A stretch of 64,000 bases of DNA from Paraphaeosphaeria minitans (GCA_015832175.1 WJXW01000001.1:124001-188000); one strand, 5' to 3'; counted from the stretch's first letter, positions 42,654-54,234 are shown. Numbers and translations: made by a program. Notes: a model not told the origin generated them from the letters alone.

Positions 42654-43779
42654 AGTGACGATATGCAGCCGCCAATCACGTTATTCTCCAGTGTTGTTCT
42701 TCGCTTGTCAGATTGGAACAGCCTAAACCCAAGCTGCCAGAACATATATCCTACGTGGCGTAGCATACAATTGTAGCCCATGCATTTCGGTACGCGAGCC
42801 GGTGACCATCGATTTGCTGATAGTAGTGCTTGTTGTGGTCAATACAAAGCGCCGTGTTCATGGACAGGAGCAATGGCATGAGAGCCACCTCACGGTGTCC
42901 TGGGCGGATGGCGATTCCATCTAGTAAAGGTAGCTGCCTGTTTTCATGGAGAGCTCGTGGAGATAATGCCGTAGACTTCATGGGCATGTCTATGCAAATG
43001 CATCTTGTGCTCCAGATCTAGCTGACATAGCTCGTAGCGCCGATGCTCTTGTCGTTGGCAGAACCTGGAAGCCGATGAAACATAATTTTAGCCTATGCTC
43101 TATGTACACCGCCATCCTAGCCGCTTCCAGCGTTGCTTTATCTTGTTCCACTTGGTTCTTGGCATAGGTATACGCTGACATTTTCGGCTCCGTCCTTTTG
43201 TCCTGTGGGGATTCCTCTGCCTTCTTCGACGCCGCAGTATCTATCTACCGCGTAACCGCACGAATGGTCCTACTACGCCTGCTTATCTCTTTATACACAG
43301 TCTAACCTGCTTTCGACATGATCAAATCCACTAGCTCCCTCTGAGCTGCGGACATGGCGTTGTTATGTTGCTTTCCTCTATAGGAAATCTCTACGTAAGT
43401 AGATTTTTATCATCTAGGTAAATAAAATACACACTTAGCTTTACTTCTTAAACACTACTATTATAAAAGCGTTGACAGTATAATCCACTAACTAGGGCTA
43501 GCTAAAACAATGACGAGATTGATGAGTGTTGAGTTGAGGTGAGAGTTGAGAGTTGACGCCTGCAAGTACACAATTACCCCGCTCCATGAGCCTACCTAGG
43601 CAAGTTCGGTTGTACCTACCGCAAACGGCATCACCTGCAAGTGGGGGGTCTTATCTGATAGATACCTACTCTACCTTCACTCATGAGCATTGCACTTCAC
43701 CTCTTTCAAAATCCCTGAAAGTCCGGCGACTTTAAAAAAAGCCCTTGGTTCTTTTCCAGCAGATTCCCAGGTCGACAGC
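42654..43779. other. AT-richer intergenic, no gene seen
   Basis: About 1.1 kb. Two short reverse-strand open frames (42751-42987, 42990-43181) have no recognisable family. TA-rich around 43380-43500. The last 150 bp should hold the M20 peptidase promoter. Confidence 0.4.
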
Positions 43780-45081
43780 ATGCCACTCGCTCCAGAACTC
43801 ATTGCGTCCATAACTGATGCAGTCGCGAAGAACTTCAATCAGGAGCTCGCATTCATCCAGAAAGTAATCCAATATGGCGGCCAGCGTGGAGAAGAAGCAG
43901 CCATCCAAGACGAGATCTACAACCAGTACACCGCTCGCGGCTACGCGACGGCGAAGCTCAACATGGACCCCGACGCATTATCGAAACAGCCAGGCGCCGG
44001 AAAGGTCAGTGCCAAACATTCGAAAGCGCCAGTCGTCGTTGGTGTGATAGAGCCTAAGTCGTCGTCAAGTGGCGGAAAGAGCTTGATATTGAATGGGCAC
44101 ATCGACGTTGTGCCAACAGGGCCCGAAGAACTCTGGACACACGAGCCATACTCTGGTATAGTCGAAGGAGACTGGCTCTACGGGCGTGGCGGCGCCGATA
44201 TGCGAGCCGGAAATGTAGCCAATATGTTTGCATTGGATGCGCTGCGTAGCATTGGGAAGCGACCAGCATCGAAAGTCATCATTGAGTCCGTCCCAGAGGA
44301 AGAATCGACTGGCAACGGCACAATGGCTACTCACATCGCCGGCTACACAGCGGATGCGGTTCTGATCCCCGAGCCCACGAACGAACAATTGGTCCGCGCC
44401 AATGTGGGCGTTATCTGGTTCCAGATCGCGGTGGCTGGTCGGCCAGTGCACGTTCTCAAAGCGACAGAAGGATCGAATGCGATCGAGTCGATATGGAAGA
44501 TTGTGGGTGGTCTGAAGGAGCTCGAGAAAGCGATGAATGAGCAAAAGAAAGGGAGATTGCACTTTGAAGAGCTTGATCATCCCATCAACCTCAACGTGGC
44601 AATGATCGAGGGCGGCGACTGGGCGAGCTCGGTCCCAGCATGGTGCAAGATCGACTGCCGCGTCGCGCTGTTCCCAGGCGTACGAGCTGAAGAGGTCGCA
44701 GCCCAGATCGAAGAATCGATACAGAAGGTTGCTGCTACAGACTCCTTCCTCCGCGACGCACCGCCCAAAATCACGTGGAATGGTTTCTTTGCAGAGGGTT
44801 ATGTCTTGGAACCTGGAAGCCACGCTGAGGAGGTCTTGAGTGCCGCACACAAACAAGCAACGGGTTCCGATCTCGGAAGCATGACCATGCCAGCATACCT
44901 CGATACACGAATTTTCTCACTGTTTCAGAAGATCCCTGCACTTTGCTACGGACCGATTGGTGAGAGCTTACACGGCTTTGACGAGCGAGTGAGTGTGAGT
45001 AGCATTCAACGAGTTACCACGGCTATTGCTTTGTTCATTGCGGAGTGGTGTGGACTGGAAGATGCCGACACTACTACGTGA
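43780..45081 (+). CDS. M20-family metallopeptidase/deacylase
   Basis: 433 residues, intronless, start MPLAPELIASITDAV; the frame is open upstream but has no earlier ATG. It shows the ArgE/DapE/ACY1/CPG2-type layout: His and Asp ligands in NGHIDVVP, bridging Asp in GRGGADMRAG, catalytic and ligand Glu in PEEESTGNG, a dimerisation lid domain around residues 210-330, and the last His in GESLHGFDE. Such enzymes release an amino acid or acyl group through a two-zinc centre; the substrate cannot be told. No signal peptide. It is the only intact gene between 38.2 and 47.7 kb, with pseudogenes on both sides. Confidence 0.9.
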   Translation: MPLAPELIASITDAVAKNFNQELAFIQKVIQYGGQRGEEAAIQDEIYNQYTARGYATAKLNMDPDALSKQPGAGKVSAKHSKAPVVVGVIEPKSSSSGGKSLILNGHIDVVPTGPEELWTHEPYSGIVEGDWLYGRGGADMRAGNVANMFALDALRSIGKRPASKVIIESVPEEESTGNGTMATHIAGYTADAVLIPEPTNEQLVRANVGVIWFQIAVAGRPVHVLKATEGSNAIESIWKIVGGLKELEKAMNEQKKGRLHFEELDHPINLNVAMIEGGDWASSVPAWCKIDCRVALFPGVRAEEVAAQIEESIQKVAATDSFLRDAPPKITWNGFFAEGYVLEPGSHAEEVLSAAHKQATGSDLGSMTMPAYLDTRIFSLFQKIPALCYGPIGESLHGFDERVSVSSIQRVTTAIALFIAEWCGLEDADTTT

Positions 45082-45243
45082 GGCGGGGCCTGTCTCGTTG
45101 TACAAGCCCTCCTCTGTAAGTGTAACACTTGCGAATTCTCTTCGCCCAACTGCATAGTTAGTTAGTTCTGTCAGATCTGCCAGATCCAAATGTAGTACGG
45201 TAATGATCCACTTGCTATCACCGATACTTGCCGGATTCGCTTG

Positions 45244-45720
45244 ATGCAACCACGGCTGGAATTATTTGGTAGCAACAGAAACGCTGTAGTTGACGTCGGC
45301 ACCGTGATCTTCATCCTCACGTCGCGCCCTTCTTCGTTCCTGTCATATTCGATCTCAATGTTACCGTAAGGGCACTCGATATTCCTTCACATGCTTGAGC
45401 TCGCTCTTCAACGGTGGTTCCACAGTCCACACGTCTTGTACGCCTTGGTCTCCAGATTAAACCCTACCACAGCATTATAGAACCACTCAGGAACGATCCC
45501 GAGCATGTCGTAGCTTTTTCTCCGGCAGACGCCCCGCTAGAACTCGTTCAGCGTAGTCTCGCTTTATCTAATAAACCACATGTAGCTTGGGTGTGCTTTT
45601 CACAGCGCCATCTCAAGGATAATCTCCAGACAGTCGACATCAGCAGATATGTTCCATAGATGTTTCAGCCCGATCTCGCAAGCCTGGATCCGGTTTCCTG
45701 CGTCTGCGCAGTCGGCGAGG
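45244..45720 (-). pseudogene. GH78 alpha-L-rhamnosidase remnant
   Basis: One reverse-strand frame holds scattered C-terminal rhamnosidase-like motifs: a Tyr-Pro-Ser-like HPSYMW, SETTLNE in place of GATTLWE, SYDMLGIVPEWFYNAVVG like the SxNHxxxGxVxxWFY segment, and ECPYGNIEIEY with TVPTSTTAFLLLP at the end. Five stops interrupt it in the same frame at 45387-45389, 45408-45410, 45537-45539, 45564-45566 and 45600-45602. The N-terminal two thirds are gone or unrecognisable in the TA-rich DNA to the right. Secreted plant-glycan degradation is the family role; this copy is dead. Confidence 0.6.
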
Positions 45721-47721
45721 AATGCGCGTTGTATGTCAGCGATATGTTCGCAGCTCAGCGCGTTCAACGTAGCGTACTACGCACCGTACTGGGGTCATGT
45801 ACGTACGTACAGGATGCCCAAAAATACGTGAGGTACGCTTCATAGTACGTCATATATAAGTACGTGCTATTTTAGCCACCTAATACCTGATCAGAAATGA
45901 GCTGGTAATGCTATATACTAATTTTGCTATTTAATACATGATTAAGAAGAGGCTAGGAACGCTACGCGTACTCTATACGTACTCTACACGTACTCTATCA
46001 AAAGAACTACTACGTCCAGAGCCCTGTACGCGTTACAATACCTATACATACGTATGCACTGATTCACTGTACGTTACAAAGTACGCTCTATACTGTACGC
46101 TACGTTGTACGTGCTGCTTAGTAGTAGAAAGGGCGCATAAACCTCATACTCTGTTCGGCAAACTATAATATCGATTTCGTCCGTCTCGTTCTCAACTTCG
46201 CGCGATTGCACAAGACTAGAATCGTCAAATCGGAAGGACGGTACGTGCCATGCCAAGTCCGGCATGAGGAACTAGCTTTCACACTCTTACAGGAAGTTCT
46301 TTTGCGTAGAAGGGATGGTTAAATGGATGGAGACGTAGACTAATCAGCGTTAGTGAGGATTTGTTGTTTCCTCTTCGAATTGACGATTACAGAGAAGGTA
46401 AACTTCATCATATCTCATTTGGAAAAGTCGAAGAAGACTCGTCTGATAACCGGCCGAGCAATTAACTTGTCCTCTCAAAACGCCATCAAAACTAGGGTTG
46501 AATCATAGTTTCCCTAGGTTAGGTTCTTTTCATCCCTGTCTCGACCTCAAGGGGTGACTGAAGGATCTGACCTGCAAGCTCTCGATCCGTGCTTTGATGC
46601 TGAGCGCAAGTTTAACGTGCAATTACGTAGGGAGGTTTCCAGAGATTCGGCGAGTGATTGTTTGAAAAGAGGAGTCGAGCTGTCTATCTACGACGGTTAT
46701 AACAAATTAGCCAATAAACAGTACTGCAACCTACGGTGTCGCAGAAAAGGGGCGCTCTAATGAATCGGCTTCCCAGAATACGGCAAAGGGAATGATGCCT
46801 GTACGTCCATGACTAACTTCCACGAACCTTCTTGAAAGCTAACCATTGTGTTGGCTCCGCGTGTTTTGTTCGGGAAGCGGGCTGAACGGCTGCTGACAAT
46901 GAACATCCGGACTGGACGTTCTCCCCACGGAGTTTATTGATCTTCGTTGCAAGGCTTTCAAGATTAGATAGTCCGATGTGTTATGGGCTACGCCCTGGAA
47001 GTTTCCTCGGCCTGCATCCTTGGTCCTCGGATCCCATCTTCCGGTCTCCGATATACAAGCTCGGTAGCAGAAGCTTATCTTCTGCTTCTCATGAATTCAT
47101 AAGTATTCTTGTTTGGCAACTCAGCTCTTCGAGCATCTGGCCCATTGCACGATGCGCTATCCACCGAGAGAGAGAAGGCGTGTTAAGAAGCTCCACGGAG
47201 AAGCAGAAATCTTAAAAGGCAAGCAGGTATTAAGGCGGTTTAGCTACCTACAATAGTACAAATGCTAGAAACGAATAGAAGAAGAAACTTAGTCATTAAA
47301 GATTAAATAGCAAGTGATTGTATTATTAAAAGAGTTGGCAAGATTGAAAAACAGACCAACAATGCCAAGAAGACTCTCAACGGGAAGGGACGAATAAAAA
47401 TGCTAACGATGCAAAGACTGTCTCCTTAATGCACCTGCATTCGTCACCCCAAAAGGATACGACGGGAACTTGATACGCGGGAATTCGTCAGGACACCTTC
47501 GACGCTCGAAACCTTTGTCCGCGCTGGATCACACGCTCGTAATAATGGGGTATTTACTATCGTCAAACTGGTCCCGGTGTCCAATCCATCTACCATGAAC
47601 GCCTGCCCTGGTAACCAAACCCTCTTTTGCCCTGCCCTACCGCCCCGTACCCTCCCAAACGCCCTAAACACATTTCATTTCGTTTCATTTCATTTCGCAT
47701 AACGAGCAGTCCGCCTCTGTC
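45721..47721. other. TA/TACG-rich decayed stretch
   Basis: No gene seen. 45780-46140 is crowded with TACGT/ACGTAC words, and 47220-47350 is A-rich. Probably old repeat or gene remains. Confidence 0.45.
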
Positions 47722-49254
47722 CTAGAGCTTCGTATCCTGCCTTGTCGAGTCGCTCAGCCTCCTCAGCGGCCCATTCGGAAAATCCCCAATCGGGCCCGGC
47801 CTCGCTACACTCGCACCTGCACCGGCACCGGCACCCTGAGCCGTGCTCCGCGCATTGCTGCCCCCCGCGGACCCGTTCGCCGCCGATGTCCGCGCCGAGT
47901 TGCGCTGCTGCAGCGTCGCGCTCATTAGCCAGTGCAGCTGCATGCGCATACCGTTGATGGCGGCGTTGGTGTGCAGCATCTCGTCTTTTGTGCGCTGGCT
48001 CTCGTTGATGACCATCATGTTGGTGCGGCCGTCGAGCTCGGTCAGGGCGTTGGCAATGCGATTGACTTCGTCGCGGAGGGACTCGTGGAGGGTGAGAAGG
48101 TGGTGGACCTGCGAGTCGAAGGGGGGCTGGCTGGGGTGCGATTCGTTGTGGGGCACGGGCGGGAAGGAGGCGGGCGGGAGGCGGAAGTCTGGGGTCGGGA
48201 TGAGGTTGGTGGGCGGGAAAGAGTAGGAGATGTTGGGGTCGAGGGGGTTGGTGACGGGGAAGGTGGTAGAGGAGTCGTTGGCTGGGTAGAGCATGTTTGT
48301 GATGCTAGAGAGACCGTCTTCTAGGATGCCGACTTTGCGGGTCAGGGGTTCAAGGCGGGCCTCGTTGCGCTCGATTCGGGCTTGCTGGTCGCGGAAGTGG
48401 GGGGCCATGGTGGCCATTGGGCATGACTTCTCGTGAAGGTTTGTTTGTGTCCGCTCGGCAGTGAAGGTGCAGCCGACTATGGAGCCCTGGCACGGGATGG
48501 TGACGTTGGCGCAGGCTTCTTTGATGTGCGCATCAAGATGGAGCCGCAGGAGGGTGGTGTCGCAGTGGGGACAGTTGGTTGAACGGTTGGCGCATGCGGT
48601 CCTCTGGTGATCCTATACTCATGTCAACGAGCATCCCTGAGACAGGATAACTACAGCACATACCTCCAGATCCTTCTTCATCATGGATGTGTGGCAGTCC
48701 TCGCAGCTCACGGTGTAGTGCAGGCAGCCCTTGTGAAAGTCCTTCTGGGAGATGTGTAGCCGGCAGTCGTGTTGGGCACACTCCACGAGGGTGGCTTCAC
48801 AGTACAGCATTACGTGGTCGTGGACATTGACGCGCTGCTCGACCCAGGCGCAGCCAGCCTGGGCATTCGGGCACTTGACGAGCAGCTCGTCCAGCATCGT
48901 CTCGACGATCTTGGGCACGGGGCGCAGGTCCTTGTCCGGGTCGACGCTGCTCCGACACGTGGGGCACGTCTTGCGGCCGTCGTGCTGGGCGCGCCAGGCA
49001 TGCTCGAGGCAGTCCTTGCAGAAGAAGTGGGCGCAGAAGAGCTGGACGGGGCGGTCGAAGGGGGCGTGGCAGATGAGGCACACGAGGTTGCTGTCGGGCT
49101 CGTGGACGTACTCGAGGAGGTGCAAGTCGGCGGGTTGCTTCGTGAGGGGCGCGCGGTGGCTCTTTGAGTTCAATGAGTTTGATGCGCGGATTTGGAGGGG
49201 CGAGGGGCTGTTAGGAGGGCCACCGACCGTGTCCACGTCCGCCGGCGACGACAT
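47722..49254 (-). CDS. RING-finger, TRAF-type zinc-finger protein
   Basis: Exons 49254-48664 and 48612-47722, 493 residues, with a 51-bp phase-0 intron (GTATGT donor). A C3HC4 RING lies at about residues 59-100 (CLIC, CAHFFCKDC, CPTC). TRAF-type Cys/His units follow (KCPNAQAGCAW, HVMLYCEATLVEC, CPHCDTTLLRLHLDAHIKEAC, IPCQGSIVGC). A coiled-coil-like segment (HFRDQQARIERNEARLEPLTRKV), a Pro-rich linker, a second helical stretch and an Ala/Gly-rich tail complete it. Probably an E3 ubiquitin ligase; no orthologue name can be assigned. It shares a 596-bp divergent region with the SYN8-like gene. Confidence 0.9.
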
Positions 49255-49850
49255 GCTGCGGGCGACGATACCGACGGTGACGATAGATTGTGTTCAGGCG
49301 CAGTCCGGTAGTGAGGACACCGACGGTGACGATGGACTCTGTTCGAGCGCAATCCGGCAGTGAACGCGGCGCTGTGCGAGGCTGGTGTGCACGATCGGGA
49401 CTGCCCTCGCATCCACCAGGCGTCTGCGAGCGAGAGCGTAAACAGTCGTATAACAGGTTTGCGACGCGGTGTGTGTGACGGTCAGCAAGTCCATGCCGCT
49501 CGCCGCTCGGTCGTGTGGTTGTGTAGAAGCGAGGGCGAGTGCGAGTGCGAGAGCGAGACACGCAGTCTCTCCCTCTCAGAGGTCCGGCTGCGGTCGCGCG
49601 TCACCAGTGGAGCACTCCCCATCGTCAACAGTCGAGCAACTCGCCATTCGCGCATCCACGACCCTTTGCACCCGCAGCAACAACGATACACCAACCCATC
49701 CACCTGTCGGCTAGACTATCGCCTATCGCCTATCGCGACTTGCACCTCGATCCCGCCTTCGGGCATCCGCATTCGGCTCCGCATTGCCAACGCCCGGACT
49801 CAACTCCAATTCACCCTCTCACCAACCAACCATCCATCCCTCCCGCCACC
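49255..49850. promoter_or_regulatory. Divergent promoter of RING gene and SYN8-like gene
   Basis: 596 bp without a supported gene; includes a tandem duplication right upstream of the RING start codon. Confidence 0.5.
49270..49366. repeat. 49-bp tandem duplication
   Basis: Two imperfect copies, 49270-49316 and 49319-49366, sharing CGACGGTGACGAT, CTGTTC/GTGTTC and GCAGTCCGG/GCAATCCGG cores. Confidence 0.8.
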
Positions 49851-50741
49851 ATGTCGACCACGAACCCGCCACAGCTCTTCCTCCTCGCCGACCACATCAA
49901 GCTCTCCCTCCTCGAGCGCCAGCGCGCAATCTCCCTCAACCTCTCCCACAACTCGCAGGACAGCCAAATCTCGCGGTCACTCGAACAACTCCGCTCCGGC
50001 ATCGAAGCCCTCGAATCGCAGATCCAGGATGTGTCTGATGAGTACGTCGCCCTTGCCCCAACTCCCACCAAATCAACTACAATCCGATCCAGTCCGACCC
50101 GACTGACAATCCCCAGCTCGATAGCCTCCCAACTCCCCCGCCTCCACGCCCAACTATCCGACCTAACCGCGCAATTCGCACCCTCACCCTCCAACCCAAA
50201 TCCCTCCCCATCCACAACCCTCACACCCAACAACCCCAGCCTAGCCCCAGACTTCGCCGCCGCAACCTCGAAACCCACACGCTCCACCCCGACCTGGCGT
50301 CCAACCTCGAAATCCGTGCGTTTCAGCGACGCCACAGACGACGACGACGAAAACGACGACCCCAACCGCGCCTCCCTCTTCCCCTACCGCGACGACCCCT
50401 CCTCCTCACCCACCCCCTCCCCCTCCCACGCCGACCTCACCAACCACCAGCTCCACGCCTACCACGCGCGCGTCGTAGACGAGCAAGACGCCCAGCTCGA
50501 CCAGCTCGGCGCCTCCATCGGCCGTCAGCGCGAGCTGAGCATGCAGATTGGCGATGAGCTCGACGGGCATGCGGTGCTGCTCGACGACGTGGAGGAAGGC
50601 GTGGACCGGCACGCGGCGCAGTTCCGGCGGGCGCGGGGCCGCCTGGACCGGTTCGGGAGGAAGGCCAAGGAGAATTGGAGCTTGAGCGTCATCGTGGTGC
50701 TGATTGTAGTGCTAGTGCTGTTGATTGTGATTACGAAATGA
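49851..50741 (+). CDS. SNARE protein, SYN8/syntaxin-8-like
   Basis: Exons 49851-50041 and 50117-50741, 271 residues. The N-terminal part (LFLLADHIKLSLLERQRA) is helical. Splicing makes DVSDDSIASQLPRLHAQL, typical of this fungal family. A Ser/Thr/Pro-rich linker and VRFSDATDDDDENDD follow, then a Qc-type SNARE helix (about residues 185-250, ELSMQIGDELDGH and DDVEEGVDRH) and a C-terminal membrane anchor (SLSVIVVLIVVLVLLIVITK). Acts in endosomal/vacuolar fusion by family analogy. The 75-bp intron has clear GTACGT, CTGAC and CCCAG signals but no stop codon and keeps frame if retained. The start is in CCACCATG. Confidence 0.85.
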   Translation: MSTTNPPQLFLLADHIKLSLLERQRAISLNLSHNSQDSQISRSLEQLRSGIEALESQIQDVSDEYVALAPTPTKSTTIRSSPTRLTIPSSIASQLPRLHAQLSDLTAQFAPSPSNPNPSPSTTLTPNNPSLAPDFAAATSKPTRSTPTWRPTSKSVRFSDATDDDDENDDPNRASLFPYRDDPSSSPTPSPSHADLTNHQLHAYHARVVDEQDAQLDQLGASIGRQRELSMQIGDELDGHAVLLDDVEEGVDRHAAQFRRARGRLDRFGRKAKENWSLSVIVVLIVVLVLLIVITK

Positions 50742-51536
50742 TGAGACCTGGGGCGGGCGAGATGAGTTGCCGAGATGCTTTGCCGAGGTATATAGACAGA
50801 GGACGGCATGTGGGATGTACGCTGTGAATATGGGTGTTGATGCATGCATAGACGGCGTTTGGCGTACACGGGCTGGGTTTGGGCTCGTTGACTTGGGTCT
50901 CCCCGGGGAAACCTCTCTTGCTTTACGTACCGCGAATCTCAGCCTTTGTACTTTTTCCTAAATCGCAACATTGCCAACGATGCACAACTACAGATTTGCG
51001 CCCCTCGTCATTTTTGCTTCACGGTTCCGCTCCGTTACATTCCATTCAATGCCATAATACACTCGCTACCTATCGTACCCGCCACCTATCTCCATCCTCT
51101 TCTCCACTGCTTCGATTCCAACCCAGCTCTTAATTCACCACATCTGTCCTGATCCGAACGCCTGCGCTCCACGCCACCCCCCATGCAAAAAAAAGACCAA
51201 TGGAACTGCATCGAACTGAATACAGCTGAACGACGTGCGTGCAATGCAAATCTGCGGTCCATGCCACCCCCACTGTGGGTGGTGAGCACGGCCGTGAGGG
51301 TATCTCTGAGGCAAAGAAAAAGTTCCGAGGGTGAGAGAGGTCGACTCGGCCAGGGTTCGGCCGATGGCGGTCGGTGAACCGTAGGGACGTGTGGGTGCGG
51401 GATGAGGTTAGTAGACGTGACAGGGCTACTTCAGTGGAAACATCAGCCCCGGTGCCTGGGTGGGGTGTCCGCATTGTGACCCTGTGCTGTATGGTTTGGT
51501 TGATTTGTCGGCAATGTCCTTCCATCATGCAGTGTC
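50742..51536. other. Convergent intergenic region, no gene seen
   Basis: 795 bp between the 3' ends of the SYN8-like gene and SAL1. Open frames are overlapping and unsupported. Confidence 0.5.
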
Positions 51537-53654
51537 TCAATGTAGACCCAGTGCAGCCTTGGACTTGTCGTAGACGACATATGTAATGGACACAGCCGGG
51601 ACGACCTTCAGCAGGTTCGGCGTAAGCCCCTTGAATAGGCCTCGCATGCCTTCGCCCTTGATCGTCTGTTGCGTGACATCCACAATGCCCGAGTACGTTC
51701 GAGGATGGAGGACCGTTCCTTGACTTTGTAACCGTGTGCGGAGGAGATTTATCGGATAGACCATGCTTGCGCCAAACGCTCCGGAGAAGCCTCCGATGGC
51801 CGCAGTCACGAAGCCGCCCGGCGCTGCGTCTTCTTCGTGACACCCGCGTTTCCGGGCATTGTGAGCTGTTATGGCCCGTTTGAGGTACTCAAAGGTACCC
51901 AGGTCCAAGGCTGCATACGGGAAGATACCGACAAGACCCATACCAATACCGCGATAGTATGCAGGAATCCCACCTTGGCGCCACATTTTCTTCGCCGTAG
52001 CAATGATCAAACGATTGCCGTGTAGGCCTCCAGAGACGGTCTCGCACTGCATCCGGAATTTAAGAGTATCAACAGGGTATACCGCGAACTGTGAGACCAT
52101 GCCTGCCATGCCACCAGCCACGAACTTGGACCATGAGTGGATGACAGCAGGGTCCGTGTGCCCTTCGAGGGTAGCAAAAGCGCGTTTTGCAGCCTGTGAT
52201 TGTTAGATTGCCGAAAATCATCGTGGATCAGCATACATACTTCGTAGGCACCAAACTTGATGGCTGATTCGGGCATGACCTTGACGACATTCAACCCGTT
52301 GCCTGTTGTACGTCAGTGGAAGCAGAAGTCACCGCAGGGATCCAGCTTACCGGCGTACAGACTGCGCATGCCGCCAGCCTGCCATAGCTCTTTCGTAGCT
52401 CCAGCAAGTGGCCGCCATGCGTTCATGAACGCCCGGGCGACATTTCCGGTCTTGGCAGCGTGCACGGCTTCTTTGGTGACGCTGGTCTGCGCGATGAGGT
52501 AGACTTTGAGGCGATCGAGAGGTGCGGTCGAGGTACGAGAGACTGCAAGTAAGTGTGCGATAAGCTTTTGCGTTCACGCAGCCTTCAAGGACAACTTACC
52601 GATTCCAGCGATCCCTCCCGCCACGAAGTACTCTATATCAGGAAAACAACCAATCAGCACAGATGCTACACTTTGAATGACCGCCTTCTGCTCCGCACTG
52701 GCGGAAGGAGAGTGGAGGCCTCCGAGATCGTAACGTGGCGGGAGGGTCTGCGAAGCCGTAGAGGCATCCTCGGCTGGCGCAGCCATGTTGAGCGCGGCGA
52801 AAGGTTGGGCGTACGCAGCAGCGGAGAAGGGTGGTGTTCTTGCGACAAGGAAGATGGAGCCAAAGAGAGAATGAAGAAAGTGTATACCTAGTCCGTATAT
52901 GGTATCGTCACTGAGCAGGACGTCGCCTTCTGGGTTGATGTGGTGAGTTTCCTGGTAATAGCTCATCACCTGGTGCAGATTTGGCGCCGTGGCCGGCATG
53001 AACAATAGAAAGTCGCTATTGATGTCAGCGTGTGCGCTCGAAAGCGGGGCGGTGAAAGTGAAGGCCCAACCCAGCGCGCGTTTAGTGCGCGGATGGGTGT
53101 TGCGCCTCGCTACCGGTGACGACGTACCGCCATTCCTCGAAGCTGATGGCCCCGTCCTTGTTGGCGTCGACCTCGGAAAAAAACACGTCCAACTTGCTAT
53201 TGGAAACGGCTAGACCGGCGCGACTGAAGGCGACCTGGAGCTCCTCCCTGGATATCTTCCCATTGCGGTCGCCATCAATGCTCTTGAAGAGCGCCAGGAG
53301 CTCCCTTTCCGTTTCCTGGACAAAGGTGCGAAACTCTTCACCGAGACAGTCAGCATAGGCAACGGTAATGCAGCTGCGGTGTCTGACCGTCATACGATAT
53401 GCGTCCGTCGCCGTTTGTGTCCACCGACTTCATCACGTCGGCCAGAATCTGATCCGCGTTTTTCAGCGCTGCTGGCAGTCAGCGAAGCTCGCTCGGGCGG
53501 GCAGGGCAGGGCAGGGCAAGTGCATACGGTGGTCCAGCTTCCGCAGCCCCTTTTTGAGCGCTGCAAGGTCCAAATACCCCTGATACCGCGTGTCGAGCGT
53601 CGCCCATAATGCGTCCACCCGTGCATCCTGCGCGTTCGCGGTCTCGGTGTCCAT
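51537..53654 (-). CDS. SAL1: Calcium-regulated mitochondrial ATP-Mg/Pi carrier
   Basis: Seven exons: 53654-53528, 53468-53388, 53335-53128, 53015-52600, 52542-52351, 52302-52241 and 52193-51537, giving 580 residues with all phases consistent. The N-terminal regulatory half has EF-hands DTNGDGRISYDE, DGDRNGKISREE and DANKDGAISFEE. The C-terminal half has three mitochondrial-carrier repeats with PLDRLK, PVDTLK and PINLLR signatures. It exchanges ATP-Mg for phosphate across the inner membrane under cytosolic Ca2+ control (family knowledge). Between them lies an Ala/Ser/Pro-rich linker of about 90 residues; I read it as coding because the frame is open, but a 260-bp intron starting at 52887 is an alternative. 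Confidence 0.92.
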
Positions 53655-54234
53655 CGTGTCGTTATCTGTGGTCAGTCATGGCTATGGGCTGCGAATCGCG
53701 GTAGAGGCTGCTGTTCGGTGGGACGAGGGCAGAAGACTGGCAAAGGAGCGAGGGCCAGGTTGCGCGCATATGTCGTGGAGGATGAAAGACAGGTGGGGTG
53801 CTGCTATGATGTCGAGCTCAAGGATCCGGCTAGGAAGGAAGCGTGCCCACCTCGGAAGGAGCCTGGAGCTAGTGTTCAACACCACCACCATGCCTCGTTT
53901 GCTGCAAAGGTCGATCAGCACTCTTTCCGTTCGTCGCATTGCAGCTTCAATGCAATAGCACGCCTATATCATCGTTCCGTTTATTCGCTCTTTTTCCATA
54001 TCAATTCACCCCATCCTACCAGCGACGCCTCGGGCCCGCCAACATACCTCGATATTCCTCAAGGGATATTCCCCAAGATTGTTTCTGACTCGGTGCCTCC
54101 CCAGATTGCTAGCTGGGACAATACCTAGAATCCGATTCGACTTGTTTCACTACCTTGGCCCACTCTCATTTCAGCCTCGTGACAGGGGGCAGCAGGCACC
54201 ATCAACTCGCATCTTGGTTCTTACTGACAGCAAC
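53655..54234. promoter_or_regulatory. Divergent promoter SAL1/SSN8
   Basis: 580 bp between divergent starts; no supported gene. Contains CT-rich and CACC-rich patches. Confidence 0.5.
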
